Assembly (NCBI RefSeq): GCF_004342005.1
Contig: NZ_SMBX01000001.1
Coordinates: forward strand, 310,001 to 374,000
From: Paracandidimonas soli
Lineage (GTDB): Bacteria > Pseudomonadota > Gammaproteobacteria > Burkholderiales > Burkholderiaceae_B
Length of the DNA: 64,000 nt
Direction of reading: 5' to 3'
Below are positions 40,504 through 48,432 of this stretch, one piece after another. Each line of letters begins with the position of its first letter. Position 1 is the stretch's first letter. A model generated the notes under the pieces. It had not been told where the DNA came from. It saw nothing but the letters and a program-made list of their open reading frames with translations, and did not search any database. The translations under genes and the position numbers were made by a program.

Positions 40504-41453
40504 AAACAGGCGGCCGGGTCGTGGCCCTCAGCGGCGGCGTCGGGGGCGCCAAGCTGGCGAGCGGCCTTGCCGGCCTGCTGGGGGCGCGGCTGACGGTCAT
40601 CGTCAATACCGGCGATGATTTCGAGCATCTGGGCCTGTCGATCTCGCCGGATATCGACAGCGTGCTCTATGCCTTGGCCGGACTGAATGACGAGCAGCGC
40701 GGCTGGGGCAGGAGAGGAGAGACCTGGTCATGCATGGAAGAGCTGGCACGCCTCGGAGAGGAGGACTGGTTTCAGCTGGGAGACCGCGATCTGGCGATGC
40801 ATGTCGCGCGCAGCCATGGCCTGGCTTCGGGCCGCACGCTGAGCGCCGTCACTGCCGGCCATGCCCGGCGCCTGGGTATCGAGGCAAGCATCCTGCCGAT
40901 GAGCGATGATCCGGTGCGGACAACCGTGCATACCGATGTCGGTCCGCTGAGCTTCCAGCACTATTTCGTCAAGCATCAGTGCCGTCCCGTCGTCAGGGGA
41001 ATGCACTTCGAGGGGGCGGAGGATGCGGCAGTCTCCGGGGCGGCGCTTGCCGCGTTGCGAGAGGAAGGCCTGGAAACGATCGTTTTGTGCCCTTCCAATC
41101 CTTACCTGAGCATCGATCCCATCCTGGCTTTGCCAGGCATGCGCGACGCGCTCGCGGCCGCCGGCGTTCCTATCGTGGCGGTGTCGCCACTTGTGGGAGG
41201 CAGGGCCTTGAAAGGGCCCGCAGCCAAGCTGCTGGATGAACTGGGCGGCTTGCATGGAAATGCAGGCGTCGTGCGCAAGTACGACGGCTTGATCGATGGC
41301 CTCGTCATCGATGTGGAGGACGAGGCGGAGGCGAGCGAGCTGGGGGTGCCTGTGCTTGTTACGCATACTGTGATGAACAGTGAGGCCAGCCGACGGGCGC
41401 TTGCGCAGGATTGTCTGTCGTTTTCTCGCAGCCTCCGAGGAAAGCGGCCATGA
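40500..41453 (+). CDS. cofD: CofD: phospholactate/3-phosphoglycerate transferase to Fo
   Basis: A 317-residue CofD-family transferase. It has VVALSGGVGGAKLASGL near the N-terminus, IVNTGDDFEHLGLSISPDIDSVLYALAG, FQLGDRDLAMHVARS, LPMSDDPVRTTVHT, and CPSNPYLSIDPILALPGM. It joins the activated phospho-acid (lactyl-, phosphoenolpyruvyl- or glyceryl-diphosphoguanosine) to Fo. Full length. Starts by ATGA overlap with npdG and overlaps cofC at its end, so the three are coupled. Confidence 0.95.
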   Translation: MKTGGRVVALSGGVGGAKLASGLAGLLGARLTVIVNTGDDFEHLGLSISPDIDSVLYALAGLNDEQRGWGRRGETWSCMEELARLGEEDWFQLGDRDLAMHVARSHGLASGRTLSAVTAGHARRLGIEASILPMSDDPVRTTVHTDVGPLSFQHYFVKHQCRPVVRGMHFEGAEDAAVSGAALAALREEGLETIVLCPSNPYLSIDPILALPGMRDALAAAGVPIVAVSPLVGGRALKGPAAKLLDELGGLHGNAGVVRKYDGLIDGLVIDVEDEAEASELGVPVLVTHTVMNSEASRRALAQDCLSFSRSLRGKRP

Positions 41454-42175
41454 AAGCCAGCGGGCATTACGGTACCGGATCGATCTGGGCCGTCGTGCCT
41501 GTGAAGCGGCTGGCTCATGCGAAGCGGCGGCTCTCGCCTGTCCTGAGCGATGCGCAGCGCGCTTGTCTTGCTCTCGCGATGTTTCGCGATCTGCTGCAAA
41601 CCTTGACTGAATTGCGGGAATTGGCCGGCATCGTTGTCATCAGCAGCGATCCTTTGGTGCGATCTCTGGCACGGGGCAGCGCGCTGCTGCTGGAGGACGC
41701 GCAGGAAGCGGGAACGAACGCCGCGGTTGGACAGGCGATTCGGTTTCTTGCTGCGCGCGGGCACTACGACGTAATGGTGATGCCCAGCGATATTCCCTTT
41801 GCCAGGGCCGCCGATCTGCGCATGGCTCTGGCTGCGCAGCAGGATCGCGCAGTGGTAGTGGCGTCGGACAGGCGCGGCATAGGCACCAATCTGCTTGCCG
41901 GACATGGTCTGCACGTCATGGGAACCTGCTTTGGCGACGATAGCTTTCGCTTGCACATGGATCGCATCTGCTCGGCGGGCCTGCAACCGAACATCCTGCA
42001 GTCGCCTGGACTGCGCTGGGATATCGATACGCCGGATGACCTGCGGATCGACCCTCGACTTATCTGCTCGCCTGCAGGGCGACGCACGCTTTCCCTGCTG
42101 GAGCGTTTTTCTGCGAGCGGATATGTGCCGACGCCCGGTCCGGAGCTTCTGGCACCGATGCCGCCGGCGTGGTGA
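41450..42175 (+). CDS. cofC: CofC/FbiD: guanylyltransferase for F420 phospho-acid precursor
   Basis: A 241-residue nucleotidyltransferase with WAVVPVKRLAHAKRRLSPVLS as the nucleotide loop, VMVMPSDIPFARAADL with the metal aspartate, and the C-terminal SPGLRWDIDTPDDL that marks CofC. It activates 2-phospholactate, PEP or 3-phosphoglycerate with GTP for CofD. The substrate cannot be decided by eye, but a 3-phosphoglycerate-specific CofC is known from Paraburkholderia rhizoxinica, another betaproteobacterium. ATG at 41450 overlaps the cofD stop. Confidence 0.92.
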   Translation: MKASGHYGTGSIWAVVPVKRLAHAKRRLSPVLSDAQRACLALAMFRDLLQTLTELRELAGIVVISSDPLVRSLARGSALLLEDAQEAGTNAAVGQAIRFLAARGHYDVMVMPSDIPFARAADLRMALAAQQDRAVVVASDRRGIGTNLLAGHGLHVMGTCFGDDSFRLHMDRICSAGLQPNILQSPGLRWDIDTPDDLRIDPRLICSPAGRRTLSLLERFSASGYVPTPGPELLAPMPPAW

Positions 42176-42221
42176 TGTTCGCATCACCGACTCTCATATC
42201 AATAACAGGAGGAGATTCATC

Positions 42222-43184
42222 ATGATGAAAAAGCATTGGAGGTATTGGTTGGCGGCCCTGGCATTGCCGATGGCGATGGCCCAGGCGCAGGAGCCTGCGT
42301 TTCCGCCGTCTCAAATCAGGGTCATCGTGCCCTTCCCGCCGGGAGGACCCACGGATGCCATTGGCCGCCTTGTTGCGAAAGGCCTGCAGGACAAGCTGGG
42401 TGTGAATGTGGTCGTGGAGAATCGCGGTGGAGCCAGCGCGGTCATCGGGTCGGAGGCAGTCGTCAAGTCGGCTCCCGATGGGGCGACTTTGCTGTTCAAT
42501 GCCACGCATCACGTGACCAATCCCGTGTTTCTCAAGACTCTTCCTTACGACACCAAGAAAGACTTCACCCCCATCGCCCTGGTGGCGGGCATGGCCAGCG
42601 CTCTGGTAGTGAATCCCAAGGTGCCGGCACGCTCGGTGAATGAGCTGATCGAGCTGGCAAAGAAATCTCCGGATCAATTGAGCATGGCGACTTTCGGCGG
42701 GGCGAATCAGCTCTCCAGCGCGCTGTTCAAGTCCATGGCGGGCATCAGGATGGTCGAGGTCGGCTATAAGGGCGCGGCGCCCGCCCTGAATGATGTCATC
42801 GCCGGACATGTGCCTCTCATGTTCAACTCTCTCGTCACGGTGGCTCCGCACGTGCAAGCCGGAAAAGTGGTGGCGCTGGGGGTGACGGACTCCAAGCGTT
42901 CCGCGCTGATGCCGGATATCCCGACCATCTCGGAAGCGGCCTTGCCCGGCTACGAGGCGGTCGCGTGGTTCGGCCTGTTCATGCCGCGCGCCGACAACGA
43001 GGTTCCTGGGAAGCTGTCCGCAGTGATGAAGGAGGTCCTGGCGGATCCCGGGCTTCGTGAAACGCTGAGCCACATGGGGGCCGAGCCCGGGACTTTGGTA
43101 GGAGATGATTTCCGCCAGTTTGTCGATGCGGAGCTGGACAAGTGGGCCAAGGTCGGAGAGCAGTCCGGCGTCCAGAAACAATAG
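42222..43184 (+). CDS. Bug-family periplasmic binding protein
   Basis: A 320-residue Bug protein. The signal peptide is LAALALPMAMAQA, the mature part starts QIRVIVPFPPGGPTDAIGRLVA, and later parts show VVVENRGGASAVIGSEAV, VEVGYKGAAPALNDVIAG and VVALGVTDSKRSALMPDIPTISEAALPGYEAV. It has a good AGGAGGA site. It is not followed by TctA/TctB genes. Its place directly after the cofactor genes suggests that its ligand is the substrate or a related acid of the pathway. Confidence 0.93.
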   Translation: MMKKHWRYWLAALALPMAMAQAQEPAFPPSQIRVIVPFPPGGPTDAIGRLVAKGLQDKLGVNVVVENRGGASAVIGSEAVVKSAPDGATLLFNATHHVTNPVFLKTLPYDTKKDFTPIALVAGMASALVVNPKVPARSVNELIELAKKSPDQLSMATFGGANQLSSALFKSMAGIRMVEVGYKGAAPALNDVIAGHVPLMFNSLVTVAPHVQAGKVVALGVTDSKRSALMPDIPTISEAALPGYEAVAWFGLFMPRADNEVPGKLSAVMKEVLADPGLRETLSHMGAEPGTLVGDDFRQFVDAELDKWAKVGEQSGVQKQ

Positions 43185-43207
43185 CGCGAATGCCGTGCGG
43201 GGGAACC

Positions 43208-43990
43208 ATGGAGCGTATTTTCGAGTTTTGCAAGGTCGAGACCATCGGACATGTCTGTCTTCTGACGATAGATCGCCCGCAGGTGAGAAATGCGCTGCAC
43301 CCGCCCGCATCGGCTGAGCTCGATGCGGCGCTGGATGCCTTCATGCAGGATCCTTCCCTGCGGGTTGCAGTGCTGATGGGCAGTGGTTCGACGTTCTGCG
43401 CCGGCAATGACCTGAAGCATCAGGCGGCAGGAGGCGCGCAGGCGCTGCCGCCGCACGGTTTTGGAGGCATGACGGCGCGGTTCGATTCGCCCAAGCCCGT
43501 GATCGCCGCGGTCAACGGCGCCGCGCATGGCGGAGGATTCGAATTGGCGCTGGCATGCGATCTGATCATCGCCGCCGACACTGCGACGTTTGCATTGCCG
43601 GAACCGCGCGTGGGCGTGGTGGCGACTGCGGGGGGCCTGCTGCGTTTGCCGCGCCAGCTCCCATTGAAGACAGCGATGGGCCTCATACTGACTGGACGCA
43701 AGCTGTCTGCCCGGGAGGCCCATGCGCAGGGATTGGTCAACGAGGTGACGGCGCCGGACCAGTTGCGTCAGGTTGCGCTGGCATGGGCCGATGAAATTGC
43801 CGAGGCATCGCCCGCCGCCATACGGGCGGCCAGGGAAATCGTCCGCCATGGCATGGATGAGCCGGCCATCGAACGCGTGTTCTTCCGGCAAAAAAAATTG
43901 CCGGCCGTTGTCAGCTTGTATGCCAGCAAGGATTTCGTCGAAGGACCGAAAGCGTTCGTCGAAAAACGAAAGCCCTCCTGGGAAACCTAG
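43208..43990 (+). CDS. Enoyl-CoA hydratase/isomerase (crotonase)
   Basis: A 260-residue crotonase. The oxyanion-hole motifs FCAGNDLK and GAAHGGGFELALACDLI are both present, with the usual glutamates in the second motif and in LPEPRVGVV. It hydrates or isomerises an enoyl-CoA. ATG at 43208 has a GGGGGA site; the upstream open frame is a shadow of the Bug gene. It stands between two Bug genes. Which enoyl-CoA it uses is unknown. Confidence 0.88.
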   Translation: MERIFEFCKVETIGHVCLLTIDRPQVRNALHPPASAELDAALDAFMQDPSLRVAVLMGSGSTFCAGNDLKHQAAGGAQALPPHGFGGMTARFDSPKPVIAAVNGAAHGGGFELALACDLIIAADTATFALPEPRVGVVATAGGLLRLPRQLPLKTAMGLILTGRKLSAREAHAQGLVNEVTAPDQLRQVALAWADEIAEASPAAIRAAREIVRHGMDEPAIERVFFRQKKLPAVVSLYASKDFVEGPKAFVEKRKPSWET

Positions 43991-44178
43991 GGACCGTCCA
44001 GGTCCCGATATCCGATGTTCGCAGCCCGCCGGGAGGGCCTGGGCGCGATGGCTCAATGGCGATTGGAGGACATCATGTAGGGACTCTACTAGGATTGACA
44101 TCGCTCGTCTTCTTGTAAATAATAGAATGAATATTCTGCTAAGCAGAACTTAACGACGACGACAAGGAGACGAAGTCT

Positions 44179-45156
44179 ATGGGCATCATGGCAAAAATCG
44201 CCGTATCCGCGGCACTCATGGCTGTGGCGGCGCCCGCCGCAATGGCGGACAATTACCCCTCCCAGCCCGTTCGGCTGGTCGTGGGCTTCAGCCCCGGCAG
44301 CTCGATCGACCTGGTGGCCCGCATCATCGGCGATGGCCTGTCCAAGCGCATGGGCACCTCGTTCATCATCGAGAACAAGACGGGGGCCAATGGCATGATC
44401 GCGGCGCGCACGGTGCAGCAGGCCAAGCCCGATGGCTATACATTGCTGGTCAGCAATTCCAGCTCGATCACGGTCAATCCGCTGCTGTTCAGCGATCTCG
44501 GATATGAGCCGCTGAAGGACTTCGCGCCCATCAGCACGGTCGTTTCCGTGCCTTTCGTGCTGACGGTCAATCCGGCAAACCCCAACACCAAGGACATTTC
44601 CAATGTGGCGGATCTGATCGCCAAGGCAAAGGCGGATCCGGGAGGGGTCACGTACGGCTCGGCAGGAAACGGCAATCTGATGCACCTCGCCGGCGCTCAA
44701 CTGGCGGCCATGTCGGGCACGCAAATGACGCACGTACCGTATCGCGGCGCGGCCAGCATGGAAGCCGGTCTGCTGGCGAACGAAATCTACTTCGGTTTCG
44801 ATACATTGTCCGGCGTGCCTCTGATGAAGTCGGGCAAGCTCAAGCCCCTGGCCATGTCCAGCAAGGAACGCTGGCGCGATCTGCCGGACGTGCCGGCGCT
44901 GGATGAAGTCGGCTATCCCGGATTCGACATCTCCTTCTGGGTAGGGACGTTCGCTCCCGCGGGTACGCCCGATGCGGTCGTCGAGCGCCTGAACAAGGAA
45001 ATCGCAGCCGTGGTGCAAGAGCCGGAAGTGCGCGAGCGCCTGATGCAGCAGGGCAATATCCTGACGCAAAGCCCGGCGGACTTCATCAAGAAGATCGAGA
45101 CCGAGCTCGGACAGAACGGCGATCTGATCAAGCGCGCCAATATCACGGCGCAATAA
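44179..45156 (+). CDS. Bug-family periplasmic binding protein
   Basis: A 325-residue Bug protein with signal peptide ending APAAMA, mature N-terminus NYPSQPVRLVVGFSPGSSIDLVARII, then FIIENKTGANGMIAARTV, THVPYRGAASMEAGL and LKPLAMSSKERWRDLPDVPALDEVGYPGFD. An AAGGAG site precedes the ATG. The second Bug gene within three kilobases; it differs strongly in sequence from the first, so it may bind a different ligand. Confidence 0.93.
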   Translation: MGIMAKIAVSAALMAVAAPAAMADNYPSQPVRLVVGFSPGSSIDLVARIIGDGLSKRMGTSFIIENKTGANGMIAARTVQQAKPDGYTLLVSNSSSITVNPLLFSDLGYEPLKDFAPISTVVSVPFVLTVNPANPNTKDISNVADLIAKAKADPGGVTYGSAGNGNLMHLAGAQLAAMSGTQMTHVPYRGAASMEAGLLANEIYFGFDTLSGVPLMKSGKLKPLAMSSKERWRDLPDVPALDEVGYPGFDISFWVGTFAPAGTPDAVVERLNKEIAAVVQEPEVRERLMQQGNILTQSPADFIKKIETELGQNGDLIKRANITAQ

Positions 45157-45206
45157 GGCTCGCCTGCGGCGGGATGAATCAACTGTGCAGTTGGAGGGAT
45201 TGTTGA

Positions 45207-46754
45207 ATGGCATGGGATGAAGAACTGGCGGACCTGTCCAGGCGTAGAGAGCTGGCCCGGGAGATGGGCGGCGCGGAGAAGGTGGCGCGTCACCGGGAAA
45301 AGGGACGTTTGCCTGTCAGGGAAAGAATCGAGAAGCTGGTGGACAAGGATTCTTTCATCGAGGTGGGCGACTTGGCGGGATCCGCCCAGTACGATGCCGC
45401 CGGCAAGCTCGTGGAGTTCATGCCCTCCAATTTCCTGACGGGAAGAGCGCGCATCGATGGCCGGCCGGTCGTGCTGGCCGCCGATGACTTCACCGTGCGG
45501 GGCGGGTCCAATGAGGGCGCGGTCGGCGACAAGCTGATGGCGTCCGAACTCATGGCCCGGGACCTGAAGCTGCCGCTGATCCGTCTGGTGGACGGCACGG
45601 GCGGCGGCGGCTCGGTCAGGAATATCGAACTCAAGGGCCACACCCTGCTGCCCAAGCTGAGAATGTGGCCCGCCATGACGCAGAACCTGGCGAACGTGCC
45701 TGTGGTGTCGATGGCGCTGGGCTCCGTGGCCGGACTGGGGGCGGCGCGCGTAACGGCCAGCCATTATTCCGTCATGGTCAAGGAAACTTCCCAGATGTTC
45801 ATTGCCGGCCCTCCCGTGGTTGCGAGGATCGGCCAGAACCTGGACAAGAACGAACTGGGCGGCAGCGCCATCCATACGCGCAATGGCGTGTGCGACGACG
45901 AGGTCGGCAGCGAGGAGCAGGCGTTCGAGAGGGTAAGGCGCTTCCTTTCCTATCTGCCGCGTTCCGTCAACGAGCTGCCCCCGAAGGCGGAGCCAGTGCC
46001 GCCGCAGTCCATGGATTTCGCCTGGCTGCGGGACGTCATTCCCGAAGACAATCGTTCGGTCTACAAGATGCGGAACATCGTCAATGCGCTGGTCGACCAG
46101 GGCTCGTTCATGGAAATCGGGTCGAAGTGGGGCCGGCCCCTGATCACTGGCCTTGCCCGCATCAAGGGCCATGCCGTGGTGCTGTTCGCCAGCGACCCCT
46201 ATCATTACGGCGGCGCCTGGGAAAAGCAGGCCTGCGAGAAATTCGTCCGCATGCTCGATCTGGCCGAGATGTTCCATCTGCCCGTCGTGAATTTCGTGGA
46301 CATCCCCGGCTTCCAGATCGGTCTGGAGGCGGAGAAATCGGGCGCCATGCGGTATGGCGTCAGGGCATTGACCGCCGTCGCGCAGTCGACGGTGCCATGG
46401 TGCACGTTCATCATCCGCAAGGCCTTCGGCGTTGCGGCGGGCGGACACCAGAGCGATGGCCGCTTCAATTTCCGCTATGCGTGGCCGTCCGCGCAATGGG
46501 GCTCCCTGCCGATCGAAGGCGGGCTGGAAGTCGCGTACAAGGCTGAGATCGCCGCGTCCGACGATCCGGAGGCAAAGCTGAAGGAAATCGAGGCGCGGGT
46601 CCGCTCGCTGACTTCGCCGTTCCGCAGCGCGGAAGCCTTCGTTGTCGAAAACATCGTCGATCCCGTGCAGACACGCGATCTGCTCGAAGAGTTCGTCGAC
46701 GTCGCCGCGCCGCTGATGCAGCCGGGTCCGCGCGCTTTCAGCTATCGGCCATGA
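45207..46754 (+). CDS. Acyl-CoA carboxylase beta subunit (carboxyltransferase)
   Basis: A 515-residue carboxyltransferase of the PccB/MccB/MmdA type. It has the RIEKLVDKDSFIEVGDLAG start, VGDKLMASELMARDLKLPLIRLVDGTGGGGSVRNI, NELGGSAIHTRNGVCDDEVGSEEQA and the VVNFVDIPGFQIGLEAEKSGAMRYG acyl-CoA/biotin site. It transfers carboxyl from biotin to an acyl-CoA. Which acyl-CoA (propionyl, methylcrotonyl, geranyl or other) cannot be told by eye. Its stop overlaps an ATG four bases earlier. Confidence 0.9.
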   Translation: MAWDEELADLSRRRELAREMGGAEKVARHREKGRLPVRERIEKLVDKDSFIEVGDLAGSAQYDAAGKLVEFMPSNFLTGRARIDGRPVVLAADDFTVRGGSNEGAVGDKLMASELMARDLKLPLIRLVDGTGGGGSVRNIELKGHTLLPKLRMWPAMTQNLANVPVVSMALGSVAGLGAARVTASHYSVMVKETSQMFIAGPPVVARIGQNLDKNELGGSAIHTRNGVCDDEVGSEEQAFERVRRFLSYLPRSVNELPPKAEPVPPQSMDFAWLRDVIPEDNRSVYKMRNIVNALVDQGSFMEIGSKWGRPLITGLARIKGHAVVLFASDPYHYGGAWEKQACEKFVRMLDLAEMFHLPVVNFVDIPGFQIGLEAEKSGAMRYGVRALTAVAQSTVPWCTFIIRKAFGVAAGGHQSDGRFNFRYAWPSAQWGSLPIEGGLEVAYKAEIAASDDPEAKLKEIEARVRSLTSPFRSAEAFVVENIVDPVQTRDLLEEFVDVAAPLMQPGPRAFSYRP

Positions 46755-46774
46755 GCATGCGAAAGGGGGAGGCG

Positions 46775-48130
46775 ATGTTCAAGAAGGTGCTGGTTGCCAA
46801 CCGCGCCGCTGTCGCGCAGCGCGTCATTCGCGCATTGCGCCAGCTAGGCATCAAGTCGGTTGCGGTTTACTCGGAGGCGGACAAGGATCTGCCGTACTGG
46901 AAGGATGCGGACGAGGCGTATTGCATCGGCCCGGCCGCGGCGCTGCAAAGCTATCTGAACCAGGAAGTCCTGCTCGATGTCGGACGGCGCAGCGGCGCGG
47001 ACGCCCTGCATCCCGGCTACGGCTTTCTGTCGGAAAACGCCGATTTCGCGCAGGCGGTCGAAGACACGGGCATCCGCTTCATCGGCCCCTCGCCCGCGCT
47101 GATCCGCGCGCTGGGGCACAAGACGCAGGCGCGGGATCTGATGCAGCAGTACGGCATGCCGATGACGCGGAGCAGCGGCGTATTGACGGGTTCGCTCGAC
47201 GAGGTGCGCGCGGCTGCGGAGCAACTGGGCTACCCTTTGCTGATCAAGCCGGCCTCGGGCGGCGGCGGCATCGGCATGCTGCCTTTGAACGGGCCTGGCG
47301 ACATCGAGGAAACCTGGCTCCGGGCGCAGCAGATCGCCTCGCGCAGCTTCGGCAGCGCCGAGCTGTATCTGGAGCAGTTGATCCGCATGCCGCGCCATAT
47401 CGAGTTCCAGTTCCTGGCTGACCGCTACGGCAACGTGCGCTGCCTGTTCGAGCGGGATTGCTCGATCCAGCGCCGTCACCAGAAAGTGCTGGAAGAGTCG
47501 CCCGCTCCCTTGCTGGGCAGGGAGCGGATCGCCGCCATGGCGAAGACGCTGGAAGACATCCTGTCGCGCCTGAAGTACGACGTGATCGGCACGGTGGAGA
47601 TGCTCTATACCCCGGAGCGCGGATTCGCTTTCCTGGAAGTGAACACCCGCCTGCAGGTGGAGCACGCGGTGACGGAGGAAGTCACCGGCGTCGACCTGGT
47701 GCAGGCGCAGATCCGGCTGGCCGCGGGAGAAACGCTGGACTCGGTGCTGCCCGGCCCCGTGGAAGTCTCCGGGCATGCCATCGAGGCCAGGGTGTATGCG
47801 GAAGACCCCGTGCGGTTCATTCCGTCGCCTGGCATGCTCAAGACCTTCGAGCCGCCCTCGGGCGGCGATGTGAGGATCGAAACCGGCTATTGCAGCGGCG
47901 TGAGGGTTTCCAGCCACTACGACCCCATGCTGGCCAAGGTGATCGTCAAGGCGCCGACGCGCGATGCCGCCCTGGACCGGCTTTCCAGGGCGCTGGAGGA
48001 TTTCCGCATCGAAGGCGTCAAGAACAACATACCGTTCATACAGAGAGTGCTCGCCGATGCCGGGTTCCGGCAGGGCGGCATCACGACCGGGCTGGCCGAC
48101 CGCCTGCTCAGCGAAGGGAAAAACGGCTAG
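46775..48130 (+). CDS. Biotin carboxylase subunit of acyl-CoA carboxylase
   Basis: A 451-residue ATP-grasp biotin carboxylase. LHPGYGFLSENADFA, the ATP-binding glycine loop KPASGGGGIGM, RHIEFQF, CSIQRRHQKVLEESPAP, GTVEMLYTPE, FLEVNTRLQVEHAVTEEVTG and EARVYAEDPVRFIPSPG are all conserved. The N-terminal motif usually written ANRGEIA is ANRAAVA here, a notable change. It lacks a BCCP domain, which is encoded next. ATG 46775 is supported by a GGGGGAGG site; ATG 46751 overlaps the previous stop and is a possible alternative. Confidence 0.9.
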   Translation: MFKKVLVANRAAVAQRVIRALRQLGIKSVAVYSEADKDLPYWKDADEAYCIGPAAALQSYLNQEVLLDVGRRSGADALHPGYGFLSENADFAQAVEDTGIRFIGPSPALIRALGHKTQARDLMQQYGMPMTRSSGVLTGSLDEVRAAAEQLGYPLLIKPASGGGGIGMLPLNGPGDIEETWLRAQQIASRSFGSAELYLEQLIRMPRHIEFQFLADRYGNVRCLFERDCSIQRRHQKVLEESPAPLLGRERIAAMAKTLEDILSRLKYDVIGTVEMLYTPERGFAFLEVNTRLQVEHAVTEEVTGVDLVQAQIRLAAGETLDSVLPGPVEVSGHAIEARVYAEDPVRFIPSPGMLKTFEPPSGGDVRIETGYCSGVRVSSHYDPMLAKVIVKAPTRDAALDRLSRALEDFRIEGVKNNIPFIQRVLADAGFRQGGITTGLADRLLSEGKNG

Positions 48131-48216
48131 CATCGATGGATGCGCCCCGACGGGCCGCGATCCAAATGCGGGCAAGCCACGAGATATGTTCAACAGAATG
48201 CAAACAGGAGAAATAC

Positions 48217-48432
48217 ATGGGAATCATTGAATCGACGGTCACAGGGCGGGTGCTCGGCATTTCCGTTGCCGTGGGCGATGCGCTGAACGAGGGCGATGAA
48301 GTCGCGAAGGTCGAATCCATGAAGATGGAGCTGCCGGTCGAGTCCGAGGTGTCTGGCACCGTGACCAGGATCCTGGTGGCCGAGGGCGACGAAGTTGAGG
48401 AAGGCCAGGCCCTGGTGGAGGTGTCGCCTTGA
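48217..48432 (+). CDS. Stand-alone biotin carboxyl carrier protein (71 aa)
   Basis: A small biotinyl domain, with the biotinylation lysine in ESMKMEL (K36). It has the usual hammerhead of two half-motifs: GIIESTVTGRVLGISVAVGDALNEGDEVAKVES and SGTVTRILVAEGDEVEEGQALVEV. It carries the carboxyl group between the two preceding enzymes. AGGAG site before ATG 48217. Its stop overlaps the TTG of the next gene (TTGA). Confidence 0.9.
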   Translation: MGIIESTVTGRVLGISVAVGDALNEGDEVAKVESMKMELPVESEVSGTVTRILVAEGDEVEEGQALVEVSP

